This document shows, piece by piece, positions 53,412-61,995 of a DNA stretch of 64,000 nt (its first letter is position 1; every line of letters starts with the position of its first letter). The DNA is taken from NCBI GenBank assembly GCA_016235865.1, contig JACRIK010000021.1, positions 177,668-241,667 on the forward strand. The letters are read 5' to 3'. The notes under the pieces were generated by a model that was not told the origin of the DNA, made no database searches, and saw only the letters and a list, made by a program, of their open reading frames with translations. This DNA is from Planctomycetota bacterium (GTDB lineage: Bacteria; Planctomycetota; MHYJ01; JACQXL01). The position numbers and the translations under genes were made by a program.

Positions 53412-55288
53412 TTTGTATTGACGTCAAAGACATCCAGATTTTTCCTCTTGTATTTCTGGAATTGTTCCTCGGAGAGGATTCTTTTTAGTTTCATGTCCAT
53501 ATTTAATTTGATATTTGTGAGTTTAGATAGGTAAGTATCCTGGGTGCCCGGCACCTGGAGCGACAGAATCCTGGCTATCCGCGCCTGCTTGTCCTCCTGG
53601 GTCAGGGCCGGATCGTCTAATTTTGATAGTTCGCTGAAGGCATTGGTTCCGTCAGCTCGCGGGGCGGTCAGGACATTAAGGGCTTCGGTCTGGCTGGCTA
53701 TGATAATGGGTTTGGCCTGATTTTTCTGCTCCTCGGTCAGGGATAGGAATCTGGCCCAGTCCTCAAACGCCCCTTTCTTCTTGAAATCCGCATCATCGGT
53801 TTCGTCAGTCGGGTCTTCTTGTTCTTTCGGGAGGATGTAAACGTACCAGATGCCATTTTCCATCAGCCAGGTATGGGTTTGGGGAATGGTCAGGTAATCA
53901 TCCTTATGCTTGGGCGGTTGTTTGGTGTTGTGAAACAGCAGGTCCAACTCCACCTGGGCATTGACCAGAGGTGTATCTTTGGTGGGTTCTTGCGGTTTGA
54001 TATTCTTTATCCGGAATTCCACCAGTTTATTGCCGCGTTTCTCGTAGAAATCATACCGGCGCTTCAGCAGCCTGACGCCGGCCTGCCGGCTTTCATCTTC
54101 GGATATTCTGGTTAACTTGGGTACGTAAAGGTAGGGTTTGATGCCGGCATAGTCCTTATTCACCAGATGTTTATAGAATTCGTTGCATCGTTTGGCCAGG
54201 TCTTTCTTGAGCAACTGGGAAATCTGTTCGGTGGTATTAGACGGAGGTTCTTTCCCGGGTGAAGCCGGTGGTTTCCCTTTTGAGAGTACGGAAAGCAGGA
54301 CTACAATAACAAAAGCCAGGCCGCCGGCCAGTCCAATCATTTTCCAGCTGATAATCTTACCGGTCCGGGCATTGGGAACGGCCGCAGACACAGCCGATGC
54401 GGTTATTGTCTTGGCATTGGAATCGCCGGCCACAATCCGGTCCCGGCACAGGTTAAGGTCGTCAACCAGTTCGTCGGCGGTTTGGTATCGCTTGTCCGGG
54501 TCTTTTTCCAGCATCCGGTTAATCAGGTTGCTGACGCATTCCGGTATCTCCGGGTTTTCCTTCCTGATCGGCGCCGGTCTTTCATTGATGTGTTTCAGGA
54601 TGATGGCCAGGGTGGTATCGCCTTCAAACGGTTTCTTGCCGCTGAGCATATAATAGAGCGTCACGCCCAGCGAATAGATGTCGGCCCGGCCGTCCACCTT
54701 GTGGCCCTGGGCCTGTTCCGGCGAGAGATAATAGGGCGTGCCCAGGATATCGCCGGTGCGCGAGAGGTTGCTGGCCACATCCAGCACCCGGGCCAGTCCG
54801 AAATCCATCAGCTTGACCTCGCCGTTGGAATTAATCATTATATTTTCCGGCTTGATGTCACGGTGGATAATGTTTTTCCGGTGCGCCACGGATAATGCCG
54901 AGGCCACTTCCTTGACGATATCCAGCGCCTCCAGCGCCTTGATTTTACCTTCCCGTTTTATCGCCCGCGCCAGGCTCTCGCCGTCCGCGTACTGCATCAC
55001 GATAAAATAGAAATCCTCGTGCTTGGCGATATTGTAAATCTGGATGATATTGGAGTGCTCCAGCTGGGCGGCCGAGCGGGCCTCGCGGACGAATCTCTTG
55101 ACCCGTTCCTCTTCTATGGCGAATGAGGGCGGCAGGATTTTCACAGCCACGTTCTTGTTGAGCGCCAGGTGCTGGGCCAGATAGACCACGCCCATACCGC
55201 CTTCGCCTATCTTTTTGATAAGCCGGCAGCCGCCGAAGACCTTGTCCACCAGCATATCCTGTTTTTGGCTGTTACTTCTTTCGTCCAT
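53408..55288 (-). CDS. Transmembrane serine/threonine protein kinase
   Basis: A 626-residue Hanks-type kinase. The catalytic domain (residues about 20-285) has the glycine loop GEGGMGVVYLA, lysine in VAVKILPPS, the loop HRDIKPENIM, DFG in LMDFGLARVL, and the activation segment GTPYYLSPEQA. A transmembrane helix (about residues 315-335) leads to a 290-residue C-terminal region of unknown fold with SRQAGVRLLKRRYDFYEKRG-type helices. It probably senses an extracytoplasmic cue and phosphorylates cytosolic targets. It forms a translationally coupled set with the YdjM-like protein and the ECF sigma factor, which are candidate partners. Confidence 0.93.
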   Translation of the reverse strand: MDERSNSQKQDMLVDKVFGGCRLIKKIGEGGMGVVYLAQHLALNKNVAVKILPPSFAIEEERVKRFVREARSAAQLEHSNIIQIYNIAKHEDFYFIVMQYADGESLARAIKREGKIKALEALDIVKEVASALSVAHRKNIIHRDIKPENIMINSNGEVKLMDFGLARVLDVASNLSRTGDILGTPYYLSPEQAQGHKVDGRADIYSLGVTLYYMLSGKKPFEGDTTLAIILKHINERPAPIRKENPEIPECVSNLINRMLEKDPDKRYQTADELVDDLNLCRDRIVAGDSNAKTITASAVSAAVPNARTGKIISWKMIGLAGGLAFVIVVLLSVLSKGKPPASPGKEPPSNTTEQISQLLKKDLAKRCNEFYKHLVNKDYAGIKPYLYVPKLTRISEDESRQAGVRLLKRRYDFYEKRGNKLVEFRIKNIKPQEPTKDTPLVNAQVELDLLFHNTKQPPKHKDDYLTIPQTHTWLMENGIWYVYILPKEQEDPTDETDDADFKKKGAFEDWARFLSLTEEQKNQAKPIIIASQTEALNVLTAPRADGTNAFSELSKLDDPALTQEDKQARIARILSLQVPGTQDTYLSKLTNIKLNMDMKLKRILSEEQFQKYKRKNLDVFDVNTK

Positions 55289-55304
55289 TTAATGTATTCT
55301 CCAT

Positions 55305-55362
55305 TTTTCCCGCTAAAGCGGGACGGGTGAGCGCCATAAGGGCGCCATGGCGCTTCGGCGCC
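55305..55362 (+). repeat. Hairpin-rich spacer upstream of the kinase gene
   Basis: TCCCGCT-AA-AGCGGGA (55307-55322) is followed by GGCGCC-containing stems (GGCGCCATGGCGCTTCGGCGCC region, 55344-55362). These are in the same style as the second hairpin of the compound element. Confidence 0.6.
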
Positions 55363-55375
55363 AAAAGGAATAGTA

Positions 55376-55720
55376 TTATTTTACCCCGAAAACATCCGCG
55401 AAGTTATACCTATCCTTAAAATCTTCTATGGAATCATCGTCGGTCTTGCCCATCAGCCCGGCATTGACCAGGTTGAATACGATTTCGCCGAAGTCGTCGG
55501 TCTTGCGCACGCCCCATTTATTGAAGACCATCCGGGCCAGCGGCCCGAACTGCTGCAGGGCGTATTCGCGGATGCCGTCCAGTAATTCCTGCCCGCTGAC
55601 ATGGCGTTTCTCCTTGATTTTCTTCAAGGTGAACTCCAGCGCCTCAAAGGTGAACTTATACGCCTCGCGCTGGTAGCGGGCGTCCTTCTTTAACACAACA
55701 TCCAGGGAATCTTTTTCCAT
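55376..55720 (-). CDS. Minf_1886 family protein
   Basis: A 114-residue protein: ARYQREAYKFTFEALEFTLK, then RHVSGQELLDGIREYALQQF and GPLARMVFNKWGVRKTDDFG, and FGEIVFNLVNAGLMGKTDDD. This is the Minf_1886 family, small conserved proteins of unknown function frequent in planctomycetes and verrucomicrobia. It follows metG by one base and is therefore in the same transcript. The planctomycete-like distribution of this family supports the proposed host. Confidence 0.85.
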   Translation of the reverse strand: MEKDSLDVVLKKDARYQREAYKFTFEALEFTLKKIKEKRHVSGQELLDGIREYALQQFGPLARMVFNKWGVRKTDDFGEIVFNLVNAGLMGKTDDDSIEDFKDRYNFADVFGVK

Positions 55721-55721
55721 A

Positions 55722-57320
55722 CTATGGTGCGAATGGTTCTTCTATCCTCGGGAAAAGTGGTGAAGCTTTATTTACTTGCGTCCCGGCCTGGGTCTGGCCG
55801 AATGCCAAGCTGGCCGGTATCGAGACCGTTGCGCCGGACAGGTTCAATTGTTTTGCGATGGCCTCGGCCGTGGCCGGCATAAATGGCGCGATATACACCG
55901 AGATAATCCGGATAGTCTCGGCCAGGTTATACATAATATCGTTTAAGCGAGCTGACTTTTCCTTGGCCAGTACCCAGGGTTTGGTCTCGTCCACATATTT
56001 ATTGGCCCAGCGGACGATTTCCCATATCTTTTCCAGCGCAATGCTGAAATGGAGATGTTCCATATTGTCCATGATGGCAGTCTGGAGTGATGCCAGGAGT
56101 TTCTTGAGCGGCTCAGTAGCCGGGTCCACATTGGCTGGAGCAGGTATCTTGCCTGCATAGTATTTTTCCATCATGGCCACGGTTCTCATGACCAGGTTGC
56201 CCAGGTCGTTGCCCAGCTCACTATGATAGCGGCTGGATAGGGCGGTGAACGAGAAATCGCCGTCCTGGCCAAAGGGTATTTCCCTGAGCATAAAATACCG
56301 CATCCCGTCCACGCCGAATTTAGCAATTACGTCGCGCGGGTAAATTACATTGCCTTTTGATTTGGATATCTTATCGGAATTCATGGTCCAATAGCCGTGG
56401 GAGAATATCCTGCGGGGCGGCTCTAATCCGGCCGACATGAGCATACAGGGCCAGATAACCGAATGGAACCAGAGGATATCCTTGGCAATTAGATGAACAT
56501 CAGCCGGCCAGAACTTTTTGTAACCATCGTCCGGATAGCCGATGCCGGAGAGATAATTGGTCAGGGCGTCAAACCAGACCCAGATGATATGTTTGGAATC
56601 CATCGGCATGGTGATGCCCCAGTCAAACGATGCCCGGCTGATGCTGACATCCTCCAGTCCCATCTCCACCCGGGACAGGACCTCGTTGTATCTTGAGGTT
56701 GGTTCGATAAAATCCTTGCGCTCCTTGAGCAGGGCCAGCATCTTATCCTGGTATTTGCTTAACTTGAAGAAGTAATTCTCTTCCTCGAAGAATTCGGTTG
56801 GACGCTGGCAGACCGGGCATTTCTTATCCGGCGATTCCTTTAAGGTGATGTATCTTTCGCAGGCCGTGCAATACCAGCCGGAATATTTTCCCTTGTAGAT
56901 GTCGCCGGAATCGGATATTTTGGTAAAGAGTGCCTGGACTGCTTTTCCATGCCGTTCATCCGTGGTTCGGATGAAGTGGTCGTATTTTATATTCAGTTCC
57001 TCCCAGGTCTTCTTATACTGGGTGACAATTCCGTCCACGAATTCCTTGGGTTTCAGTCCGGCCGCCGTGGCCGAACGCAGGATTTTCTGGCCGTGTTCGT
57101 CCGTGCCGGTCAGGTAAAACACCTCAAAGCCGCATAATTTCTTATAACGGGCCATCACGTCAGCCGCAATGGTGGTATATGCCGTTCCGATATGCGGTTC
57201 GGCATTGACATAATATATCGGCGTGGTGATGTAATACTTATTGCTCACCCCGTTAGAAACAGGTCGTCCTACTGCAATTTCGGGACGACCGTTTTTATCG
57301 CTGTTAGTTTTATCAGTCAT
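55722..57320 (-). CDS. metG: Methionyl-tRNA synthetase with palindrome-encoded N-terminal tail
   Basis: A 532-residue class I synthetase. The HIGH motif is HIGTAYTTIAADV, the KMSKS motif is KISKSKGNVI, and a zinc knuckle CTACERYITLKESPDKKCPVC lies between. The anticodon-binding helical domain is complete, but the C-terminal EMAP-like tRNA-binding domain is absent. Residues 1-27 precede the usual start (KYYITTPIYYVNAEPHIGTA), and residues about 11-24 lie on a palindrome (57262-57290: GGTCGTCC/GGACGACC). A GTG at 57248 could be an alternative start without the extension. It charges tRNA-Met in the cytosol. Confidence 0.95.
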   Translation of the reverse strand: MTDKTNSDKNGRPEIAVGRPVSNGVSNKYYITTPIYYVNAEPHIGTAYTTIAADVMARYKKLCGFEVFYLTGTDEHGQKILRSATAAGLKPKEFVDGIVTQYKKTWEELNIKYDHFIRTTDERHGKAVQALFTKISDSGDIYKGKYSGWYCTACERYITLKESPDKKCPVCQRPTEFFEEENYFFKLSKYQDKMLALLKERKDFIEPTSRYNEVLSRVEMGLEDVSISRASFDWGITMPMDSKHIIWVWFDALTNYLSGIGYPDDGYKKFWPADVHLIAKDILWFHSVIWPCMLMSAGLEPPRRIFSHGYWTMNSDKISKSKGNVIYPRDVIAKFGVDGMRYFMLREIPFGQDGDFSFTALSSRYHSELGNDLGNLVMRTVAMMEKYYAGKIPAPANVDPATEPLKKLLASLQTAIMDNMEHLHFSIALEKIWEIVRWANKYVDETKPWVLAKEKSARLNDIMYNLAETIRIISVYIAPFMPATAEAIAKQLNLSGATVSIPASLAFGQTQAGTQVNKASPLFPRIEEPFAP

Positions 57321-57375
57321 ACTTTTATCTGATTTATGTGTTAACTCTTTATTGCATTAATCGTTTCTAACGGGG
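57249..57375 (+). mobile_element. Palindromic element spanning the ricT 3' end and metG 5' end
   Basis: Perfect 13-base arms CCCCGTTAGAAAC (57249-57261) and GTTTCTAACGGGG (57363-57375). Next to the left arm is an inner stem GGTCGTCC/GGACGACC (57262-57269, 57283-57290) that belongs to the metG coding sequence. The right arm holds the ricT stop codon (57367-57369). Confidence 0.7.
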
Positions 57376-58227
57376 CTCATGGTCTTCTTTATCTTCCTCC
57401 GGCTCCACCTTCAGGGTCGGTTCCTTGACCACGCCCAGAATCTCCGAGGCGTTTACCTTAACCCTGGTCCGGCCTTCTTCCAGTTCCACGATGACCTTTT
57501 TGGCCATGACTTCCAGGTCCACCACCTCGCCGATGCCTTGGGGCGTCCTGACCGTGGTGCCCCGGCGGGGCAGGGATTTGCGGATTTCGGTGTAATTGGC
57601 ATCCTCATAACGCAGGCAGCACATCAGCCGGCCGCACAGGCCGGAGATTTTCAGCGGGTCGAGCGTGGCCTTCTGGTTCTTGGCCATCTTCATGGTTACC
57701 GCGCCCATCTCTTTGACAAACCCCCGGCAGCATAATTCATAACCGCAATGTCCGATGTCGGAAATCAGCCGGGCCTCGTCCCGGGCGCCGATCTGTTTCA
57801 TCTCTATCCGGGTCTTGTATTCCTGGCCCAGCTCCTTGACCAGTTCCCGGAAATCAATCTTGCCCTTGGAAATGAAATAGAAGATGACCTTCTCGCCCCC
57901 GAAGAGATATTCCACCAGCGAAAGTTTCATATCCAGTCCCAGGGCTTCTATCTTTTCCCTGGTCCGGGTCATTATCTGGGGAATCCGTTCCTTGTTTATC
58001 TTGTCCAGTTCCTTGAGGTCTTCCGGCGTCATCTTGCGCAGGACGGTCCAGATATTGCCGGCATCCTCGCCCGGCTTTAATTCCTGCGGGATTGAGGACA
58101 CCGCGCCGATTTCCGTGCCGCTGTCGGTCCGGACCACGCACTTGTCGCCCTTCTTCAGGTCGGTTCCGGCATACTTGAAATTAGCCACGGACCGGGATAC
58201 GCCATAACGAACGGTCAATAGGTTCAT
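57367..58227 (-). CDS. ricT: PSP1-domain protein RicT (YaaT)
   Basis: A 286-residue protein with the PSP1 C-terminal domain: YLFGGEKVIFYFISKGKIDF then FRELVKELGQEYKTRIEMKQ and IGARDEARLISDIGHCGYEL. Its cysteine patterns CGYELCCR and CGRLMCCLRYED bind an Fe-S cluster in the B. subtilis Ric complex, which supports RNase Y-dependent mRNA processing. The acidic C-terminal tail (EPEEDKEDHE) is lineage-specific. It is located between holB and metG, as is common in many bacteria (holB-ricT-metG). Confidence 0.93.
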   Translation of the reverse strand: MNLLTVRYGVSRSVANFKYAGTDLKKGDKCVVRTDSGTEIGAVSSIPQELKPGEDAGNIWTVLRKMTPEDLKELDKINKERIPQIMTRTREKIEALGLDMKLSLVEYLFGGEKVIFYFISKGKIDFRELVKELGQEYKTRIEMKQIGARDEARLISDIGHCGYELCCRGFVKEMGAVTMKMAKNQKATLDPLKISGLCGRLMCCLRYEDANYTEIRKSLPRRGTTVRTPQGIGEVVDLEVMAKKVIVELEEGRTRVKVNASEILGVVKEPTLKVEPEEDKEDHEPR

Positions 58228-58241
58228 ATTTTATTCCAATC

Positions 58242-59252
58242 TTAAGCTACGCCGGCCGGAACGAATAAACTCTCCACTACCAGACTGTAATTGGCATTGA
58301 GCCGGATATACCGTTCTGATTTCAGGAGCCGCTCCAGCAGGCGCTCTGTCTGCTTATAGTTATAACGCCTTTGATACTGTTTTGTTTCTGAAATTCTATC
58401 TTTATTTAACAATTTATTGTCAGGTAGGCCGTGATGCAGCCACAGGGCGTCACGGACAAACAGCCCGATAATCTTCAGCTGCCAGATAATTTCCAGGCGC
58501 AGGCCCTCGTTATCCTCGCTGTTCTTCCTGGCGTAATTGATGATATCCTTGGTCAGCCGCTCCGAATCATCGCGCGCCAGGCCCGTGATAAGATGCTCCC
58601 TTTGCTCCAGCAGGCCCTGGGCCTGGAGTTTGCAGGCGTCTCCGATACTGCCGTCTGCCAGATGGCTCAGCAGCAGGGCGTCATCTCGTTTTATCTTGAG
58701 ATGCTCTTCCAGATATTTTATCACCAGCGATTGTTCTATCGGGTAGAACCTGATGACCTGGCAGCGTGAGATGACCGTCTGGGGCAGTGAGGCCAGGTTG
58801 GAGGCGACCAGGATTATGACCGTATCCTTGACCGGCTCTTCCAGCGTTTTCAGGAAGGCATTGAACGCCTCCTCACTCATCCGTTCCGCCTGGTTGACGA
58901 TAAACACCCGGTGCGTCCGGGAAAATGGCATCAGCATCAGCTCCTTTTCAATCTCGCGCACCGCTTCAATCTTTATTTCTTTGCTGCCTTTTTCCACCTC
59001 GGTGATTCTCAGGTTCGGGTGGCAGTTCTTGTCAATCCATTTGCAGGCCCGGCATGAGTCATTCCCCTTTTGCGTCCAGTCAGTGTTCTTGGTTTCACAC
59101 ATTAAGACCTTGGCCAGGGTCTTGGCGAACCGGAACTTGCCCGTGCCGGACGGGCCGGTAAGGATGTAGGCGTGGCTCAACCGGTTGGACTCCAGCACCT
59201 GCCGGAATGTATTCACCGCCGCCGGCTGTCCGATAATATCGTTAAAGAACAT
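58242..59252 (-). CDS. holB: DNA polymerase III delta' subunit
   Basis: A 336-residue clamp-loader subunit. The Walker A region is GPSGTGKFRFAKTLA, in which the usual Ser/Thr after GK is Phe, consistent with the non-hydrolysing delta' subunit. A cysteine cluster (MCETKNTDW...CRACKWIDKNCHP) replaces the usual zinc site. FIVNQAERMSEEAFNAFLKT is the sensor/arginine-finger region with LEEPVKDTVIIL. It lies 14 bases upstream of ricT on the same strand. It is a normal replication gene. Confidence 0.92.
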   Translation of the reverse strand: MFFNDIIGQPAAVNTFRQVLESNRLSHAYILTGPSGTGKFRFAKTLAKVLMCETKNTDWTQKGNDSCRACKWIDKNCHPNLRITEVEKGSKEIKIEAVREIEKELMLMPFSRTHRVFIVNQAERMSEEAFNAFLKTLEEPVKDTVIILVASNLASLPQTVISRCQVIRFYPIEQSLVIKYLEEHLKIKRDDALLLSHLADGSIGDACKLQAQGLLEQREHLITGLARDDSERLTKDIINYARKNSEDNEGLRLEIIWQLKIIGLFVRDALWLHHGLPDNKLLNKDRISETKQYQRRYNYKQTERLLERLLKSERYIRLNANYSLVVESLFVPAGVA

Positions 59253-59297
59253 ATAAATAGCGTATAGCGTAGGGCGTATAGCGTAGAGTGTATCTCT

Positions 59298-59978
59298 CTA
59301 TGCTTTGATAATCTTTCTTATCATCGCCTGTATTTCCTCGATACTCCTGGTGCCATCAATCAGGCGGTATTTTCTTTTATCCGACTGCACCAGCTTGATG
59401 AATCCCTGCCTGACCTTCTTGTGGAACAGCAATGCCTTCTGCTCCATCCGGTCGTGAGAGGCGCGGCTGTTCCTGATTCGTTCGAATCCCTTTTCCGGCG
59501 GGACATCAAGGATGATGGTCACATCGGGTATAAAATTACCGCTGACCTCAGCCCAGATTTTCCGTATTTTATCAGCGCCGATATGTCCGGCATAGCCCTG
59601 ATAGACAATGGTCGAGGACAGGAACCGGTCGCAGATGACGGTGATGTTCTTCTTAAGTGCCGGCCTGATAATCTGGTCCACCAACTGGGCCCGGCTGGCA
59701 AAGTAGAGGAACAGTTCGGTCAGGGGGGTCATCTCTTTATAACGGGGATTAAGCAGGATTTTACGGATGCCCTCGCTGATAGTGGTGGAGCCCGGGTCGC
59801 GGACCACCAATATTTTCTTATTGCGCTGTTGTAAATAACGTGCGAGCAACTTGATTTGGGTGGATTTCCCGCATCCGTCCGGTCCGTCAATGACGATGAA
59901 CCCAGCTCTTGCCCCGAAATAATCGGGACTTCGTTTCGACTTCGCACGCAAGGGCTGGGTAAACCTGTCACTTTTCAT
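59298..59978 (-). CDS. tmk: Thymidylate kinase with palindrome-encoded N-terminal extension
   Basis: A 226-residue kinase: FIVIDGPDGCGKSTQIKLLA (P-loop), VVRDPGSTTISEGIRKIL, DRFLSSTIVYQGYAGHIG (DR(Y/F) motif) and RASHDRMEQKALLF near the lid. It phosphorylates dTMP to dTDP. Tmk proteins normally start within a few residues of the FIVxDGxDG strand, but here 26 extra residues precede it. Residues about 7-26 are encoded by a palindromic element (59900-59960), with no alternative start in between. The gene heads the tmk-holB-ricT-metG group. Confidence 0.93.
   Translation of the reverse strand: MKSDRFTQPLRAKSKRSPDYFGARAGFIVIDGPDGCGKSTQIKLLARYLQQRNKKILVVRDPGSTTISEGIRKILLNPRYKEMTPLTELFLYFASRAQLVDQIIRPALKKNITVICDRFLSSTIVYQGYAGHIGADKIRKIWAEVSGNFIPDVTIILDVPPEKGFERIRNSRASHDRMEQKALLFHKKVRQGFIKLVQSDKRKYRLIDGTRSIEEIQAMIRKIIKA
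59900..59960 (+). mobile_element. ACCCAGC...GCTGGGT palindromic element, in frame at the tmk 5' end
   Basis: ACCCAGCTCTTGC mirrors GCAAGGGCTGGGT with one bulge; an inner CCCGAAATAATCGGG stem sits between. The 61 bases encode residues about 7-26 of Tmk. Its ends match the element at the cooC start. Confidence 0.75.
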
Positions 59979-60041
59979 AGAACGGATTATATGAATTACG
60001 GGCCGGAGTTCAAGGAATATTCATAAAGTAAATCCCCTCTT

Positions 60042-60076
60042 AGAGCCAGTAGGCGCGTGAGCAACATACTGGCTCT
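60042..60076 (+). repeat. Hairpin AGAGCCAGTA/TACTGGCTCT upstream of tmk
   Basis: Ten-base complementary arms at 60042-60051 and 60067-60076, loop of 15 bases, about 65 bases upstream of the tmk start. Confidence 0.65.
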
Positions 60077-60279
60077 TAGACTACTGGGTCATTCACTTTT
60101 ATTCCGGTCAGGCATATCCTAACCTTTCCTCATCTTTCTCTCTATAATATAGTGATAAAAAAACAGAAAAGGTGACAAGAAATCGTGATGAAATCTGAAA
60201 ATATTTCAGTAAATTACCTTAACCTGTTATCAGGCTGGTAATTACGTCAAGGACAGAATCCGCCTAAATCTTAGAGGGG

Positions 60280-60302
60280 GGAGGGGGTACCCTACCCCCT
60301 CC
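60280..60302 (+). repeat. Perfect G-rich hairpin before the 22-nt array
   Basis: GGAGGGGGTA (60280-60289), loop CCC, TACCCCCTCC (60293-60302). A related G-rich palindrome precedes the 22-nt array at 4095. Confidence 0.85.
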
Positions 60303-60643
60303 GGTCTGTTGGCACAACATATACTCTAAGCCGGCATCACGGCTACTGCAAGCCGAGACATCGTATACTACAAGCCAAGCCGGCTGATACTATATGCCGG
60401 CTCGGCGTATAGTGCGAGTAAATCCGGCTGGTACTGCATGCCGGATTGGCTGGTAGTATATGTCATCCAACGGTATACTACATGCTAACTTGGCTGGTAG
60501 TGCGAGCGAAATGGCCGGATACTACATGCCGACCCGGCTGGTAGTATATGTCATCTGACGGTATACTACATGCGAACTCGGCTGGTACTATAAGCCAGTC
60601 CGGCGGATACTACAAGGCAGACCGGATAGTGGTATGATATACC
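60303..60643 (+). repeat. 22-nt tandem array, fifteen units without indel
   Basis: Fifteen consecutive units of exactly 22 bases (60303-60632) plus half a unit. Most begin TAC, TAT or TGC and end TAC or TAG; the core is GCCGG-like (example TACATGCCGACCCGGCTGGTA). Units 7-10 resemble units 11-14, so there is a higher-order 88-base period. No constant spacers are present and no cas genes are nearby. Confidence 0.9.
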
Positions 60644-60652
60644 ATTCCGGCA

Positions 60653-61990
60653 CTATTTTGCCTTTTCTATGGTCTTTGGGGTTTGGTCTTCCGGGAATAT
60701 TTTGTTTACCCATTTCTGCCATTCGGGATAGTCCTTGTCGTTCTCAAAACGTTTGGAGAGCGATTGGGCGGCTTTCTTAAGATTATCCTTAAGAGTCGGG
60801 ACCTTCTTAAATAACAGGGAATCTATCGGCGTAGGAGAATTAAATTCCTGCCATTTCTCATCTGCCCACACCGCATCTGTAGGTCGATGGTCACTTGGGT
60901 CGTAGGTAAACATTCCGATTAGCCGCAGATATTTAAGACCTTCTGTTATGGTTGTTACTTCAGATAACTTTTTGCTGGCAATGTCAATCAATATCTGTTT
61001 CTGAGAGTCGTTTAGAATCCATCTACCCATAACTACTTTGCTCCCTGCACCGACTGTAGATATTCCAAAATTCTCGGGCATGTCCATCTGGTGATTCAAT
61101 TCGTATAACACATAAAGCGAAAATCCATAGGATAGAAATTTACGGTTTGCCATTATGGGGTTGTCATCGGACAGGCATTTTATTAACTCAATCATCTCAG
61201 AGATATTGCCCAATGATTGACATCTTCTAAAGAAGTAGCTCAATAAGTCACTGTCATTGGAATTGGTTAATAAATCTTGCTTCTCTACCAGAAAAGCATC
61301 TCGCATATATCTGGATTCCTTAAACCACGAGTTCTTTATTGATGTAATTGCCTGCAAGGAAATAATTTCCTGTCCCTCCCATAATGAAAAGATGATTTGG
61401 TAATCATTCTCTTTCTTATTACCGAATAGTATCAGTTTCTGATTTTTATTATCAACCGGTGGAACGAGTGGGATGGCTATAGGAACCCTTGAGGATCGCC
61501 AGTAACTGAAAAATGAATTATCATAATACGGTTTATCAAAATCAGGCGGGTCAACCACTCGGCTAATCAGGATTTCTTTTTCCTGGATATCTCCGAAAAT
61601 GACGGAATGAATCTTGATTCTTTCATCCACCTTCCGTTTTTCCCAAAGGTCATATCCACACTTATGAGTCTTAATTCCAGAAAGACTACTTTCCACGCTG
61701 GCAGTATCAACTTTGGGTTTTGGGGCTACTGGTTCTTGTTTCAATATTTCCCTATCCGCAATGACACAGAAATCTGCGTTTGATAGGCAATGTTCTATAC
61801 CACGCCACTCACATCTCAGGAAGAATAACGCTTCCTCTTTAGGATAGACGGTGCATTGTTTAAAGTCCTGACAGATATCAGCAGTGGTTACCTGACCAAC
61901 CGGCGATGAGGTGTGGGCGCAGGATGGCATAACAATAATAAAAATACCTGTAACAATAACTTCGTATGTTAGTCGCCACATCTTTTTCAT
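60653..61990 (-). CDS. Hypothetical cysteine-containing lipoprotein
   Basis: ATG 61990 (MKKMWRLTYEVIVTGIFI) gives a 445-residue protein with a lipoprotein signal ending VMPSC; the annotated frame begins 8 codons earlier but would overlap the next gene. The mature part has an N-terminal cysteine-rich segment (DICQDFKQC, LRCEWRGIEHCLSNADFC) and then a mixed region (KYLRLIGMFTYDPSD) with helices at the end. I recognise no family. Codon use is AT-richer than average. It is probably co-transcribed with the FN3 protein upstream. Confidence 0.65.
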   Translation of the reverse strand: MKKMWRLTYEVIVTGIFIIVMPSCAHTSSPVGQVTTADICQDFKQCTVYPKEEALFFLRCEWRGIEHCLSNADFCVIADREILKQEPVAPKPKVDTASVESSLSGIKTHKCGYDLWEKRKVDERIKIHSVIFGDIQEKEILISRVVDPPDFDKPYYDNSFFSYWRSSRVPIAIPLVPPVDNKNQKLILFGNKKENDYQIIFSLWEGQEIISLQAITSIKNSWFKESRYMRDAFLVEKQDLLTNSNDSDLLSYFFRRCQSLGNISEMIELIKCLSDDNPIMANRKFLSYGFSLYVLYELNHQMDMPENFGISTVGAGSKVVMGRWILNDSQKQILIDIASKKLSEVTTITEGLKYLRLIGMFTYDPSDHRPTDAVWADEKWQEFNSPTPIDSLLFKKVPTLKDNLKKAAQSLSKRFENDKDYPEWQKWVNKIFPEDQTPKTIEKAK

Positions 61991-61995
61991 AGCGT

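Larger units (their letters stand above)
59979..60652 (+). other. Gene-free spacer with hairpins and a 22-nt array
   Basis: No gene is supported. It holds a hairpin AGAGCCAGTA/TACTGGCTCT (60042-60076), about 190 bases of AT-rich sequence that may contain the tmk promoter, a perfect G-rich hairpin (60280-60302), and fifteen 22-nt units (60303-60632) ending close to the stop of the minus-strand lipoprotein gene. Confidence 0.7.

Noticed and set aside
60303..60643. CRISPR array
   Set aside because: Units are contiguous and degenerate with no constant repeat plus variable spacer pattern, and no cas genes are in the window.
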